Shown here one piece after another: positions 1 through 8,444 of a stretch of DNA of 64,000 bases. The number at the start of each line of letters is the position of its first letter. Within the stretch, counting starts at the first letter, position 1. The position numbers and the translations under genes are program-made. The notes beneath the pieces were generated by a model. The model saw nothing but the letters and a program-made list of their open reading frames with translations. It was not told the DNA's origin and ran no database searches. Source of the stretch: Massilia sp. YIM B02769 (lineage in GTDB: Bacteria; Pseudomonadota; Gammaproteobacteria; Burkholderiales; Burkholderiaceae_D); assembly GCF_030411995.1 (NCBI RefSeq), contig NZ_JASNRC010000001.1, positions 414,447 to 478,446 of the forward strand, read 5' to 3'.

Positions 1-1
1 C

Positions 2-64
2 ACCACGTTCAAGGTCATCCTGCCGCTCTACCAGCGCGACGCGCTGCTCGAGCGGGCAGCCTGA
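2..64 (+). CDS. prsK: C-terminal tail of a PrsK-type histidine kinase (partial)
   Basis: The window opens inside a reading frame that gives TTFKVILPLYQRDALLERAA and then TGA at 62-64. The TTFKVILP string looks like the last beta-strand of a HATPase_c domain. The gene directly downstream is a PrsR-type response regulator, and in exosortase A loci the partner kinase PrsK sits immediately upstream of PrsR. Only 20 residues are visible, so the identification rests mostly on position. Confidence 0.6.
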   Translation, partial: TTFKVILPLYQRDALLERAA

Positions 65-89
65 CCGTCCAGCAGACACAAGGAACACC

Positions 90-1451
90 GTGACACAGAA
101 TAAACCGAAACTCCTGATCATCGAAGACGACCCCGGCCTGCAAAAGCAGCTGAAGTGGAGCCTGGACGCCTATGACGTGGTCGTGGCCGGCGACCGCGAA
201 GCGGCGCTGGCCCAGATCCGCCGCCACGAACCTGCGGTGGTGACCATGGACCTGGGCCTGCCGCCCGACCCGGACGGCTCGACCGAAGGCCTGGCCACGC
301 TGCAGCAGATCCTGGCGCTGGCGCCGGACACGCGCGTGATCGTCCTCACCGGTAACCAGGACCATGCCAACGCCGTGAAAGCCATCGGCCTGGGCGCCTA
401 CGACTTCCACCAGAAGCCCTGCGACCCCGAGGTGCTGAACCTGGTGATCCAGCGCGCCTTCTTCCTGCACAACCTGCAGCAGGAAAACCGCCGCATGCAG
501 CAGCAGCAAGCCGATTCGCCGATGTCGGGCGTGATCTCGCGCGCACCCAGCATGCTGAAGGTCTGCCGTAGCGTGGAAAAGGTGGCGCCGACCTCGGCCT
601 CGGTGATGCTGCTCGGCGAATCCGGTACCGGCAAAGAGGTGCTGGCGCGCGCCGTGCACGCGCTCAGCCCGCGCGCCAAGGAACGCTTCATGGCGATCAA
701 CTGCGCGGCGATTCCGGAAAACCTTCTCGAATCCGAACTGTTCGGCTACGAGAAGGGCGCCTTTACCGGCGCGGCGAAGCAGACCAAGGGCAAGGTCGAA
801 CTGGCCCACGGCGGCACCTTCTTCCTCGACGAAGTCGGCGACCTGCCGATGCCGCTGCAGGCCAAGCTGCTGCGCTTCCTGCAGGAGCGCGTGATCGAGC
901 GCGTCGGCGGCCATGAAGAGATTCCGGTCGACGTGCGCATCGTCTGCGCGACCCACCAGAAGCTGAAGGAACTCTGCGCCACGGGCCGCTTCCGCGAAGA
1001 CCTGTATTACCGCCTGTCGGAGATCGTGGTGACGATTCCGCCGCTGCGCGAGCGCGAAGGCGATGCGGCGCTGCTGGCCCACCACTTCAAGAACAAGTTC
1101 TGCGCCCAGGAGTCGCGCTCCGCGCTGCACTTCGCGCCGGACGCGATCGCCGCCATCGAGGCCTACAACTGGCCGGGCAATGTGCGCGAGATGGAAAACT
1201 ACATCAAGCGCGCCGTCATCATGGCCGACGGGAACACCATCGTCGCCGACGACCTGGGCCTGCCGGGCGAGGGCCTGGAAGAAGAGCCGATCAACCTGCG
1301 CCAGGTGCGCGACGAGGCCGAGTACAAGGCCATCGTCAAGGCGCTGGCGCGCGTGGACGGCAACATCGTCAAGGCGTCCGAGATCCTCGGCATCAGCCGC
1401 CCTACCATGTACGACCTGATGAGCCGCCATAACATCAAGACCGGAACGTGA
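90..1451 (+). CDS. prsR: PrsR, sigma-54-dependent response regulator of the PEP-CTERM/XrtA system
   Basis: NtrC-family activator of 453 residues. An N-terminal receiver (about 1-125) carries the phosphoacceptor Asp54 in VTMDLGLP. The AAA+ domain (about 145-380) has Walker A GESGTGKE at 176-183 and the sigma-54 contact loop GAFTGA at 223-228. A C-terminal Fis-type helix-turn-helix reads [17 protein letters not shown]. The start is GTG at 90, preceded by AGGA at 81-84. The family (PEP-CTERM-box response regulator) activates RpoN promoters of PEP-CTERM and EPS genes; this was reported for floc-forming Zoogloea. Candidate target promoters lie in this window at 43027-43042 and 46947-46962. Its stop codon overlaps the start of the next gene by 4 bases. 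Confidence 0.95.
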   Translation: MTQNKPKLLIIEDDPGLQKQLKWSLDAYDVVVAGDREAALAQIRRHEPAVVTMDLGLPPDPDGSTEGLATLQQILALAPDTRVIVLTGNQDHANAVKAIGLGAYDFHQKPCDPEVLNLVIQRAFFLHNLQQENRRMQQQQADSPMSGVISRAPSMLKVCRSVEKVAPTSASVMLLGESGTGKEVLARAVHALSPRAKERFMAINCAAIPENLLESELFGYEKGAFTGAAKQTKGKVELAHGGTFFLDEVGDLPMPLQAKLLRFLQERVIERVGGHEEIPVDVRIVCATHQKLKELCATGRFREDLYYRLSEIVVTIPPLREREGDAALLAHHFKNKFCAQESRSALHFAPDAIAAIEAYNWPGNVREMENYIKRAVIMADGNTIVADDLGLPGEGLEEEPINLRQVRDEAEYKAIVKALARVDGNIVKASEILGISRPTMYDLMSRHNIKTGT

Positions 1452-2875
1452 AGCGCCTGTCCGCGGCGCTGGCCTTGCTGGCGCTGCTGTGCGCCGGCCT
1501 GCTTGCCTGCGCGCTGGCGTATTTGCAGTCCCAGGGTGTCACGCCGCGTGCGCTCGCGCCCTACCTGCTGCACCGCACGAGCGGGCACAACGAACTGATC
1601 GAGGCCGCCGGCCGCGTCACGGCGGGCGCCTTGCTGCGCCTGGACCGCGGGGGCGTCCAGCGCCAGGCCATGCCGCCGCTGGTGGTCGGCGCCCGGCCGG
1701 AGGCGCCGCCTGCGCCGGGCGGCAACGAGCGCGTGGTCGCCAGCGTCGAGGCGGCGCGCCAGGCCTTCGGGAGCGCCGTGCCGGGCGACATCATCACCTT
1801 CCTGCCCGGTAGCTATACCGTAAAAGGCACGCTGTTCGCCAGCCGCCCCGGCCTGGACACGGCGCCGATCGTGGTGCGCGCCGCGCGGCCGGGCACGGTG
1901 GAGATCCGTTTCGACGCCGCCGAGGGCTTCTCGGTGTCGGCGCCGTACTGGCGCTTCGAGAACCTGGGCATCCGCGGCGCCTGCCGCTACGACGACAACT
2001 GCCAGCACGCCTTCCACGTGGTGGGCCGCGCCCACCATTTCGTCGCCCGCAATAACACGCTGGTGGACTTCAATGCCCACTTCAAGATCAACGGCGAGAA
2101 GGGCGCGTTTCCCGACTTCGGCCTGATCGAAGCGAATACCCTGTCGAACACCGGCGTGCGGCGCACCGCCAGGCCGGTGACGCCGGTCGACCTGGTCGGC
2201 GCCAGCGACTGGACCGTGCGCGCGAACATCATCCGCGACTTCGTCAAGGGCAGCGGCGACCGCATCAGCTATGGCGCCTTTGCCAAGGGCGGCGCCCAGC
2301 GCACGGTATTCGAGCGCAATGTGGTGCTGTGCGAGGAACAACTGCTGGGCGAGCGCGGGCAGCGCATCGGCCTGTCCTTTGGCGGCGGCGGCACCGGCAA
2401 GCCGTATTGCCGCGACCGCCAATGCATCACCGAGCACGAGGACGGCATCATGCGCGCCAACCTGGTCGCTGGCTGCGCGGATGTCGGCATCTACCTGAAC
2501 AGCGCGGCGCGGTCGCGCATCGTCGACAACACCCTGCTCGACACGGCCGGCGTGCAGGTACGCTTTCCCACCAGCAGCGCGGCGCTGGAGGGCAACCTGG
2601 TCGACGGGCCGATCCGCAGCGATGCCGGCGGCAGCGTGCGCGCCGGGGACAACCTGGCCACGCCGATCTGGCAGCTGTACCTGGGACGGCACCCGCAGCG
2701 GGCATTGTTCGGCGATGTGGCGGCGCGCGACCTGCGCTGGCGCGGCCAGGCGCCGGCGCGCGCGGGCAGCGCGGAAGCGGGCCTGGACCTCTGCGGCAAG
2801 CCATGGGGCGGGGCGCCGGCATATGGCGCTTTCCAGGATTTCGCGGCCTGCATCGCCGGCCGCGCTACGCCTTGA
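1448..2875 (+). CDS. Right-handed parallel beta-helix protein, probably exported and polysaccharide-associated
   Basis: 475 residues with a hydrophobic N-terminal segment (about 5-25, rich in Leu/Ala), consistent with a signal peptide or membrane anchor. The body shows beta-helix repeats typical of pectate lyase or chondroitinase-B-like folds, such as APYWRFENLGIRG, HHFVARNNTLVDF, WTVRANIIRDF and SRIVDNTLLDT, with regularly spaced Asn. The start is GTG at 1448, overlapping the prsR stop (GTGA), which implies translational coupling. This fold in an EPS locus suggests a polysaccharide lyase, epimerase or binding protein. No catalytic residues could be assigned, so enzymatic activity is unproven. 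The last 11 bases overlap the 3' end of the convergent gene on the minus strand. Confidence 0.75.
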   Translation: MKRLSAALALLALLCAGLLACALAYLQSQGVTPRALAPYLLHRTSGHNELIEAAGRVTAGALLRLDRGGVQRQAMPPLVVGARPEAPPAPGGNERVVASVEAARQAFGSAVPGDIITFLPGSYTVKGTLFASRPGLDTAPIVVRAARPGTVEIRFDAAEGFSVSAPYWRFENLGIRGACRYDDNCQHAFHVVGRAHHFVARNNTLVDFNAHFKINGEKGAFPDFGLIEANTLSNTGVRRTARPVTPVDLVGASDWTVRANIIRDFVKGSGDRISYGAFAKGGAQRTVFERNVVLCEEQLLGERGQRIGLSFGGGGTGKPYCRDRQCITEHEDGIMRANLVAGCADVGIYLNSAARSRIVDNTLLDTAGVQVRFPTSSAALEGNLVDGPIRSDAGGSVRAGDNLATPIWQLYLGRHPQRALFGDVAARDLRWRGQAPARAGSAEAGLDLCGKPWGGAPAYGAFQDFAACIAGRATP

Positions 2876-3842
2876 CGCCAGCCTGCGGCGTTCTGGCGGA
2901 CGCCATCGCGGGCGCGCCAGCGCCGGACAGCGGCCGCGCAGTCAGCTGCTCGGGCGTCGAATAGATCGTGATGCCGTCGGCGGCGAGGACCCGCAGATGG
3001 TCGAAGAAAGCCTGGGCCGGAATGAACCATGCCGGCGCGTCGCCGACCTGGCCGTTCACGCGCAAGCCGGCGCCGTCGAACTCGGCGCCGAAATAGGCGC
3101 GCAGATCCTCGCGTTGCGGGTAGTCGATGCGGCGTCCCGCCACGGCCGGCGCGAACGGGCGCACCGGTACTTCCCAGCGCCGGCCTTCGCGGTCGAGGCA
3201 GGGCAAGCGGTAGGTGCGCGCTTCCCAGACCGCTTCCGGGAAGGCGTCGCCGAGCGCATCCTCGACGACGTGGTAGAAGGTCACCGGACCCATCGACACG
3301 CCCAGGCCCAGCACCTTGGCGCCTTCGATGCCGACGAAGCGCTGCCAGGGCGAGCCCTCGCCGAAGATCGAGGGCGCCAGGTGGTGGGCCTCGGTCAGGT
3401 AGCGCGCGTGGCGGCCCCAGGCCGAGACGGAATGGGTCGGGTGCACGCTGCGGTGACTCGCCAGCGCCAGGAAGGTCTCGGGCAGCCGCCCCATGTTGGT
3501 GCCGTGGCTGTTCGGGTCGAACACATAGCCCGCCATCTCGCAGGTGGCCTTGACGGTGCCGGCCGGCAGGTAATAGGTCGGCACCAGCAGGGTGCCTTCC
3601 GGACCGACCGCATCCTGCAGGGCGCCGATCACGGCCGCCGCGCCGCCGTCCACATAGCCCAGGCTCTTCAGCGAAGAGTGGACGAACAGCGTGTCGCCGC
3701 GCGCGATGCCCAGCCTGGCCAGGTCGCGCGCCAGCTCGGCGCGGGTGACCTGGCGGCTGGCGCGTCTGACCTGCCTTGCGTTGCGGCGGCGGCGCGCGCC
3801 CTCCAGCAGCGCCCGCGCCAGCTTCTTCAGCGGTTCAAGCAT
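2865..3842 (-). CDS. AAC(3)-family (aminoglycoside 3-N-acetyltransferase fold) acetyltransferase
   Basis: About 325 residues. Recognisable AAC(3) family stretches are GDTLFVHSSLKSLG, GTLLVPTYY, HGTNMGRLPETF, HPTHSVSAWG and GEGSPWQRF. The family moves acetyl from acetyl-CoA to an amino group, in antibiotics or in amino sugars. Within a polysaccharide locus an amino-sugar or nucleotide-sugar substrate is more likely than resistance; this is an inference. The start is placed at ATG 3842 (MLEPLKK), which overlaps the upstream gene by 8 bases. An upstream in-frame ATG at 3887 would add a Pro/Ala-rich leader lying wholly inside the previous gene. Confidence 0.8.
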   Translation of the reverse strand: MLEPLKKLARALLEGARRRRNARQVRRASRQVTRAELARDLARLGIARGDTLFVHSSLKSLGYVDGGAAAVIGALQDAVGPEGTLLVPTYYLPAGTVKATCEMAGYVFDPNSHGTNMGRLPETFLALASHRSVHPTHSVSAWGRHARYLTEAHHLAPSIFGEGSPWQRFVGIEGAKVLGLGVSMGPVTFYHVVEDALGDAFPEAVWEARTYRLPCLDREGRRWEVPVRPFAPAVAGRRIDYPQREDLRAYFGAEFDGAGLRVNGQVGDAPAWFIPAQAFFDHLRVLAADGITIYSTPEQLTARPLSGAGAPAMASARTPQAGVKA

Positions 3843-5070
3843 TGGCGGTGGCATTGGCGCTGGCGCCGGCGCCGAGCGAGCCGGCATTCGCCAGTTCGAT
3901 TTCCACCAGGTTGGCGTCGATGCAGAACTTTGCCGCCCAGTTCAGGTACTGCCATTGGCCGTAGTCGCCGTTCACCGGGAACGAGCCCTTGATGCCGCCG
4001 GTGCGGGCGTCGTCGCCCTCCAGGCGCACGGTGCGCCGCACAAAGGCCGTCAGCATGCGGCCGGCGCCCAGGTAGCGGCCTTCGCCGGTCAGGCGGTAGA
4101 GCAGGAAGAAGCAATGCGCGATCTGCACCGAGCCGGTCAGGCAGGCATAGTTGGCGGCCGGGCTGAAGTTGCGGTCCAGGCGGCCGGCCATGTAGCCGCC
4201 CGGGCCGATGGCGCCGAGCAGGCTGTTTGCGGTACGGACCGCCGTCTGCAGCAAATCGGCGCGGCCCGACAGCAGATGCGCTTCGAGCACGCCGCGCAGC
4301 ACATAGCCGATCGTGTGGGTCAGGGGCTGGTCGGCGTCGGTCAGGCAGTTCGATGCGAACCAGCCGTTCGGCTGCTGCTTGGTCAGCGCCCACTCGACCT
4401 GGCGCAGGCCGGCGGCGCCGTAGCCGTGGCCGGGCGCGATGCGCTCGGCTTCGAACAGGCCCCAGGACACATGGGTTTCGTAGGCTTTTTCGCCGCGCTT
4501 GGCGAACGGCGTCGGGAACCGGCGCCAGCAGCCGTCGGCGTCTTGCGTGTCACGCAGCCAGGCCGCCGCGCGGTGCATGGCGTCGAGGTAGCGCGGGTCC
4601 TGGTATTCGGCGGCGCCGGCGGCGAGGCCGAGCAGGATCTGGCCGGTATTGAAGGTCACGGGCACGCGTGGCGTGGCATCGATCTTCCCGCCCTGGAAAC
4701 CGCCTTCCGGGAACTGGATCGCCACGCACCAGTCGAGCATGCGCCTGGCGCGTGCGTGCAAGCCGGCGTCGTCGTCACGGCGCGCCATGGCGATCATGGT
4801 CGGGATGATGTAGCCGGTGGTTTCGGGATAGGACGTCGCCCAGCCGGTCAGCAGGGAGTAGTCGCGCGCGACGCCGCCGTCATGCGACGCCGACTTGTCC
4901 TGGGCCAGGCACAGCCATTGCGTGCAGCGTGCGATCACTGCTTCGGCGCCGGGATCGTCCGCCAGCAGGCCGCCCAGGTCCGCCTCCAGCTCGATCCTGG
5001 CGCTGTGCGTCAGCGGCGGATGCGGGAAAAACCGGCGTTTTACTGATGTGAGAAAGGCTAGCAACGACAT
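3835..5070 (-). CDS. Six-hairpin (alpha/alpha barrel) glycosidase-like protein
   Basis: 411 residues without a clear signal peptide. Repeated helical-hairpin signatures occur, such as GYIIPTMIAMARR, NTGQILLGLAAGAA, YLDAMHRAAAWLRDTQDADGCW and HTIGYVLRGVLEAHLL, matching the (alpha/alpha)6 toroid superfamily of glycoside hydrolases, lyases and epimerases. Its 3' end overlaps the AAC(3)-like gene by 8 bases, so the two form one transcript and probably act on the same saccharide. The exact reaction cannot be told. The promoter should lie in the AT-rich segment upstream. Confidence 0.65.
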   Translation of the reverse strand: MSLLAFLTSVKRRFFPHPPLTHSARIELEADLGGLLADDPGAEAVIARCTQWLCLAQDKSASHDGGVARDYSLLTGWATSYPETTGYIIPTMIAMARRDDDAGLHARARRMLDWCVAIQFPEGGFQGGKIDATPRVPVTFNTGQILLGLAAGAAEYQDPRYLDAMHRAAAWLRDTQDADGCWRRFPTPFAKRGEKAYETHVSWGLFEAERIAPGHGYGAAGLRQVEWALTKQQPNGWFASNCLTDADQPLTHTIGYVLRGVLEAHLLSGRADLLQTAVRTANSLLGAIGPGGYMAGRLDRNFSPAANYACLTGSVQIAHCFFLLYRLTGEGRYLGAGRMLTAFVRRTVRLEGDDARTGGIKGSFPVNGDYGQWQYLNWAAKFCIDANLVEIELANAGSLGAGASANATANA

Positions 5071-5329
5071 ACTCCGTACTGTATTGACATTCCGTTGGGA
5101 ATGAATTCAGTAGCGGATTTTGCCACGGAACTTTACGAAAAATAAATAACTTCTAAGATATTTTCAGTTAATAAGTTGCTAGCCGTGCAAAAAGATAGCT
5201 TATTGTAAGTACAACACGAATATGCAAATTTTATTCTATATCTATTAATTAATGCAGAATATTGATCGGTTATGCATGTTGTATTGCCGGCACCGGCCCT
5301 GTTTGGCGCCGAAAACGATCTTGTCGGCC
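5071..5329. other. AT-rich intergenic segment, promoter region of the alpha/alpha-barrel gene
   Basis: About 260 bases between the start of the minus-strand barrel gene and the end of modE. Positions 5130-5270 are strikingly AT-rich against a GC-rich background, with several A/T runs and a loose inverted repeat AATAAG/CTTATT around 5175-5215. A weak GC hairpin near 5285-5300 could end the modE transcript. No small gene is apparent. Confidence 0.5.
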
Positions 5330-6148
5330 TCAGTCCGGCACCGCCAGGATTACGCTCGATGCCTTGAAAATCGCCATCACGCTCTTGCCCACCGCCAGCT
5401 CCAATGCCTCGCTGCTGTCGTTGGTCACGATCGCCGCCACCGCCACGCCGCCGTCCAGCTCGATCGCGACTTCGGTGTTCACGGCGCCCGGCTGGACCCG
5501 CGACACGGTGCCGCGCAACTGGTTGCGCGCCGAGAAGCGTGCGGTTTCGTTTGCCGCGACCAGGATGATCGATGAGGCCTTGATCAGGGCGAACGCCTCG
5601 GCGCCCGGCTTCAGGCCGAGTTCCTGGGTGCTGCCGTGGGTGATGACGGCCACGATGCGGTGGCCGCCGGCGACGTCGAGTGCGATCTCGTCGTTGACGG
5701 CGCCGGTCTTGACCGAGGCGACTTTGCCCAGGAACTGGTTACGGGCGCTGGTGCGCATGCTGATTCTCCTGATGAGCAGGTATTCGTCGGCGAGGTGTGC
5801 GCTCTGCCGTCCAAGTTGTTCGACAAAACGCCGGTGTTCCTGTTCCACGCGCGCGAAGTTGTCCACCAGTTGGGCGCCGCGCGGCGTCAGGCGGGTGCCG
5901 CCGCCGCCCTTGCCGCCGGCCGCGCGTTCCACCAGCGGTTCGCCGGCGAGGTTGTTCATGGTGTCGATGGCGTCCCAGGCGGCCTTGTAGCTCATCCCGG
6001 CGGCCTTGGCGGCCTGGGTGATCGAGCCGCACTCGGCGATCTTCGCCAGCAGGGTCAGGCGATTCGCACCGCCAAAGGTTTCGCCGCCGGCGGTCAGCCA
6101 GAGCGAGCCTTGCAGCTGAAGGTCATGCGGTTTGTCGGGCGGCGTCAT
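5330..6148 (-). CDS. modE: ModE, molybdate-responsive transcriptional regulator
   Basis: 272 residues. The N-terminal winged helix contains LLAKIAECGSITQAAKAAGMSYKAAWDAID, the LysR-like helix-turn-helix typical of ModE. Two tandem TOBE/Mop domains follow (about 135-200 and 205-270), each starting with SARNQ and ending with IKASSIILV or FKASSVILA; these bind molybdate. It is the last gene of modABC-modE. Known ModE proteins repress the transporter operon when molybdate is plentiful, and a matching operator lies upstream of modA. Confidence 0.95.
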   Translation of the reverse strand: MTPPDKPHDLQLQGSLWLTAGGETFGGANRLTLLAKIAECGSITQAAKAAGMSYKAAWDAIDTMNNLAGEPLVERAAGGKGGGGTRLTPRGAQLVDNFARVEQEHRRFVEQLGRQSAHLADEYLLIRRISMRTSARNQFLGKVASVKTGAVNDEIALDVAGGHRIVAVITHGSTQELGLKPGAEAFALIKASSIILVAANETARFSARNQLRGTVSRVQPGAVNTEVAIELDGGVAVAAIVTNDSSEALELAVGKSVMAIFKASSVILAVPD

Positions 6149-6183
6149 GCGGCCTCCTGGTTGGATGCGAGGGAAGCGCGATG

Positions 6184-6900
6184 CTACTCTTGCGTTTGCT
6201 TTTCGGCAAGGATCAGGGAGCGCGCATCGAGGACTCCCGCATCGAGGGCGCCATCCTTCATGCGCACCACGTGGTCGCCGAACACCTCGGCGTCCGCCAC
6301 ATCGTGGCTGATCAGGATCATCGGCAGCGCCAGTTCGCGCTGCAGGCGGTCCAGCTCGCCGCGCAGGACAATCCGCAAGTCGGGGTCGAGGGCGGCGAAG
6401 GGTTCGTCCAGCAGCAGGGCCGCCGGTTGCGCCACCAGGGCGCGCGCCAGGGCCACGCGCTGGCGCTGGCCGCCCGAGAGTTCGCCCGGCAGCTGGTGCG
6501 CCAGGTGTTCCAGGTGAAAGGCGGCGAGCCAGCGTTCGACCGCCTCGCCGCCTGCCTGCCTGCCCGGATTGCGCCAGCCGCGCGTTTCGCCGAAGGCGAT
6601 GTTCTGGCGTACGCTCAGGTGCGGAAACAGGGCATAGTCCTGGAACAGATAGCCCATGCGGCGTTCCTGCGGCTTCAGGTTGATGCGCTGCTGCGCGTCG
6701 AACAGCACGGCGCCGCCGACCATGATGCGGCCGCTGTCCGGGCGTAGCAGGCCGGCGATCGCGCGCAGCGCCTGGCTCTTGCCGGCGCCCGAGGGGCCGA
6801 GGATGACCAGGCGCCCGCTGTCGGATTGCAGGCGCAGGTTCAAATGAAACGTGCGCTTGCCCGAGCGCAGGGTCTTCTGGATGTCGAGGTCGAATTGCAT
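6184..6900 (-). CDS. modC: ModC, molybdate ABC transporter ATP-binding protein
   Basis: 238 residues with Walker A GPSGAGKS, signature LSGGQRQR and Walker B LLLDEPFAALD, followed by the switch His in ILISHD. It energises molybdate import through ModB. It is shorter than the roughly 350-residue E. coli ModC because the C-terminal Mop/TOBE domain is missing; molybdate sensing is left to the two TOBE domains of ModE. It starts 9 bases after the modB stop in one operon. Confidence 0.95.
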   Translation of the reverse strand: MQFDLDIQKTLRSGKRTFHLNLRLQSDSGRLVILGPSGAGKSQALRAIAGLLRPDSGRIMVGGAVLFDAQQRINLKPQERRMGYLFQDYALFPHLSVRQNIAFGETRGWRNPGRQAGGEAVERWLAAFHLEHLAHQLPGELSGGQRQRVALARALVAQPAALLLDEPFAALDPDLRIVLRGELDRLQRELALPMILISHDVADAEVFGDHVVRMKDGALDAGVLDARSLILAEKQTQE

Positions 6901-6909
6901 CGGGTGATT

Positions 6910-7581
6910 CTAGCGGTACCCGGCGCGGCCCGGGGCCAGCCGGCCCGCCGTCAGCAGCACGGCGATGCAGACCGCCGAGGTGATCAGGACCAGGGTATTC
7001 GCGATGTCGTCCTGCCCGGCCTGCACCGCCTCGTAGACGGCGATCGACAGGGTCTGGGTACGCCCCGGAATGCTGCCGGCCACCATCAGCGTGGCGCCGA
7101 ATTCGCCCATGGCGCGCGCAAAGGCGAGCAGGGCGCCGGCCAGGATGCCGCGCCAGGCCAGCGGCAGGGTCACGCGCAGGAACACGGCCGCTTCCGAGAT
7201 GCCGAGCACGCGCGCCGCGTCTTCCAGGCGGCCGTCGACGGTCTCGAAGGCGGCCCGCGCCGGCTTGAACACCAGGGGAAAGGCGACGATGGCGGCGGCG
7301 ATCACCGCGCCCTGCCAGGTAAAGATCAGGTTGATGCCGAACCAGTCCTGCAGGCTTTGCCCGATCCAGCCCTTGCGGCCGAGCAGCACCAGCAGGTAGT
7401 AGCCGAGCACGGTGGGCGGCATCACCATCGGCAGGGTCAGGATCGTGTCCAGCAGTTCGCGTCCCGGAAAGCGGCGCCGCGCCAGCAGGAAGCCGACCGC
7501 CACGCCCAGCACGAGCGCAATCGCGGTCGCCCAGCAGGCGACTTTCAGCGACAGGGCGAGGGCGGTCCAGGTCGGGTGCAT
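6910..7581 (-). CDS. modB: ModB, molybdate ABC transporter permease
   Basis: 223 residues and strongly hydrophobic, with about five membrane segments and the permease EAA-type loop near RVLGISEAAVFLRVTLPLAW. LPMVMPPTVLGYYLLVLLG is characteristic of ModB/CysW-type permeases. It forms the inner-membrane channel with ModC. It lies 10 bases after modA in the same operon. Confidence 0.95.
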   Translation of the reverse strand: MHPTWTALALSLKVACWATAIALVLGVAVGFLLARRRFPGRELLDTILTLPMVMPPTVLGYYLLVLLGRKGWIGQSLQDWFGINLIFTWQGAVIAAAIVAFPLVFKPARAAFETVDGRLEDAARVLGISEAAVFLRVTLPLAWRGILAGALLAFARAMGEFGATLMVAGSIPGRTQTLSIAVYEAVQAGQDDIANTLVLITSAVCIAVLLTAGRLAPGRAGYR

Positions 7582-7591
7582 CGGGTAGGCA

Positions 7592-8350
7592 TCAAGGCTT
7601 CATGAAGCCGTAGCGCGCCAGCACGGCCTGGGCCGCCGGGGCTTGCACCCAGGCGATGAAGCGGCGCGCTTCGGCGGCATCCCTGGCGCCGGCGGTGGCG
7701 GCGATCGGGTAGCTGATCGCGGTCGACAGCGGCACTTCCATCGCCACCTTGACCTTGCCCTTGAAGGCGACGGCGTCCGAGCCGTAGACGAAGCCGGCAT
7801 CGGTTTCGCCGCGCGCCACGTAGTCGAGCGCCTGGCGCACGTTCAGGGTCATGATCATTTTCGGCCCCAGCGGCGCCCACAGCTTCGCCGCCTCGAGGGC
7901 GTCCTGGGCGTAGCGGCCGGCCGGCACGCCGGCCGGGTTGCCGACGGCCAGGCGCGTCACTTTTTCCTGGCGCAGGTCGTCGAGGCGCTTGATGGCCAGG
8001 GTACTGTCGCCTGGTACCACCAGGACCAGGGTGTTGCGTACGAAATTCACGCGCTCACTTGGCGACACCAGCTTCCGCTTGACGGCCGCGTCCATGGTTT
8101 CCTGGTCGGCCGAGGCGAATACGTCGACCGGTGCACCCTTGGCCATCTGCTGCAGCAGGGCGCCCGAGGCGGCGAAGTTCAGCAGCACCTTGCTGCCCGG
8201 GTGGGCGGCTTCATAGCCTTGCGCGATTTCCTTGAAGGCGTCGGTCAGGCTGGCCGCGGCCGACACGGTGATCTCGGCGGCATGGGAGAGGGTGCTGGCC
8301 GCGAACAGGACGGCGCTGGCAAGGAAACGGCGGGTGGTCACGGCAGACAC
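7592..8350 (-). CDS. modA: ModA, periplasmic molybdate-binding protein
   Basis: 252 residues with an N-terminal signal peptide (cleavage probably after SHA, about residue 24) and the mature start AEITVSAAASLTDAFKEIA, the hallmark of ModA proteins. Further family motifs are FAASGALLQQMAKGAPVDVFASAD and NPAGVPAGRYAQ. It captures molybdate or tungstate for ModBC. It is the first gene of the operon; a ModE-box palindrome lies about 40 bases upstream. Confidence 0.95.
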   Translation of the reverse strand: MSAVTTRRFLASAVLFAASTLSHAAEITVSAAASLTDAFKEIAQGYEAAHPGSKVLLNFAASGALLQQMAKGAPVDVFASADQETMDAAVKRKLVSPSERVNFVRNTLVLVVPGDSTLAIKRLDDLRQEKVTRLAVGNPAGVPAGRYAQDALEAAKLWAPLGPKMIMTLNVRQALDYVARGETDAGFVYGSDAVAFKGKVKVAMEVPLSTAISYPIAATAGARDAAEARRFIAWVQAPAAQAVLARYGFMKP

Positions 8351-8390
8351 GGGAAGTCCTCCTGATGGGTTATTCCCGCCAGTGTAACAG

Positions 8391-8414
8391 CGTTATATAC
8401 TTCCGTATATTGCG
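8391..8414 (-). promoter_or_regulatory. ModE box in front of modABC-modE
   Basis: CGTTATATA, a 6-base spacer, then TATATTGCG. This matches the known ModE operator layout (CGTTATATA half-sites about 6-7 bases apart) with only two half-site deviations. It lies 41-64 bases upstream of the modA start, where ModE would block transcription. Confidence 0.85.
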
Positions 8415-8444
8415 GCCCGTAAGGATGCGTTGACGCAGGACTGT

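Noticed and set aside
2865-3842. Aminoglycoside resistance gene
   Set aside because: The fold is AAC(3), but the gene is coupled to a glycosidase-like gene in an EPS locus and is probably a sugar acetyltransferase. Resistance cannot be claimed from the fold.
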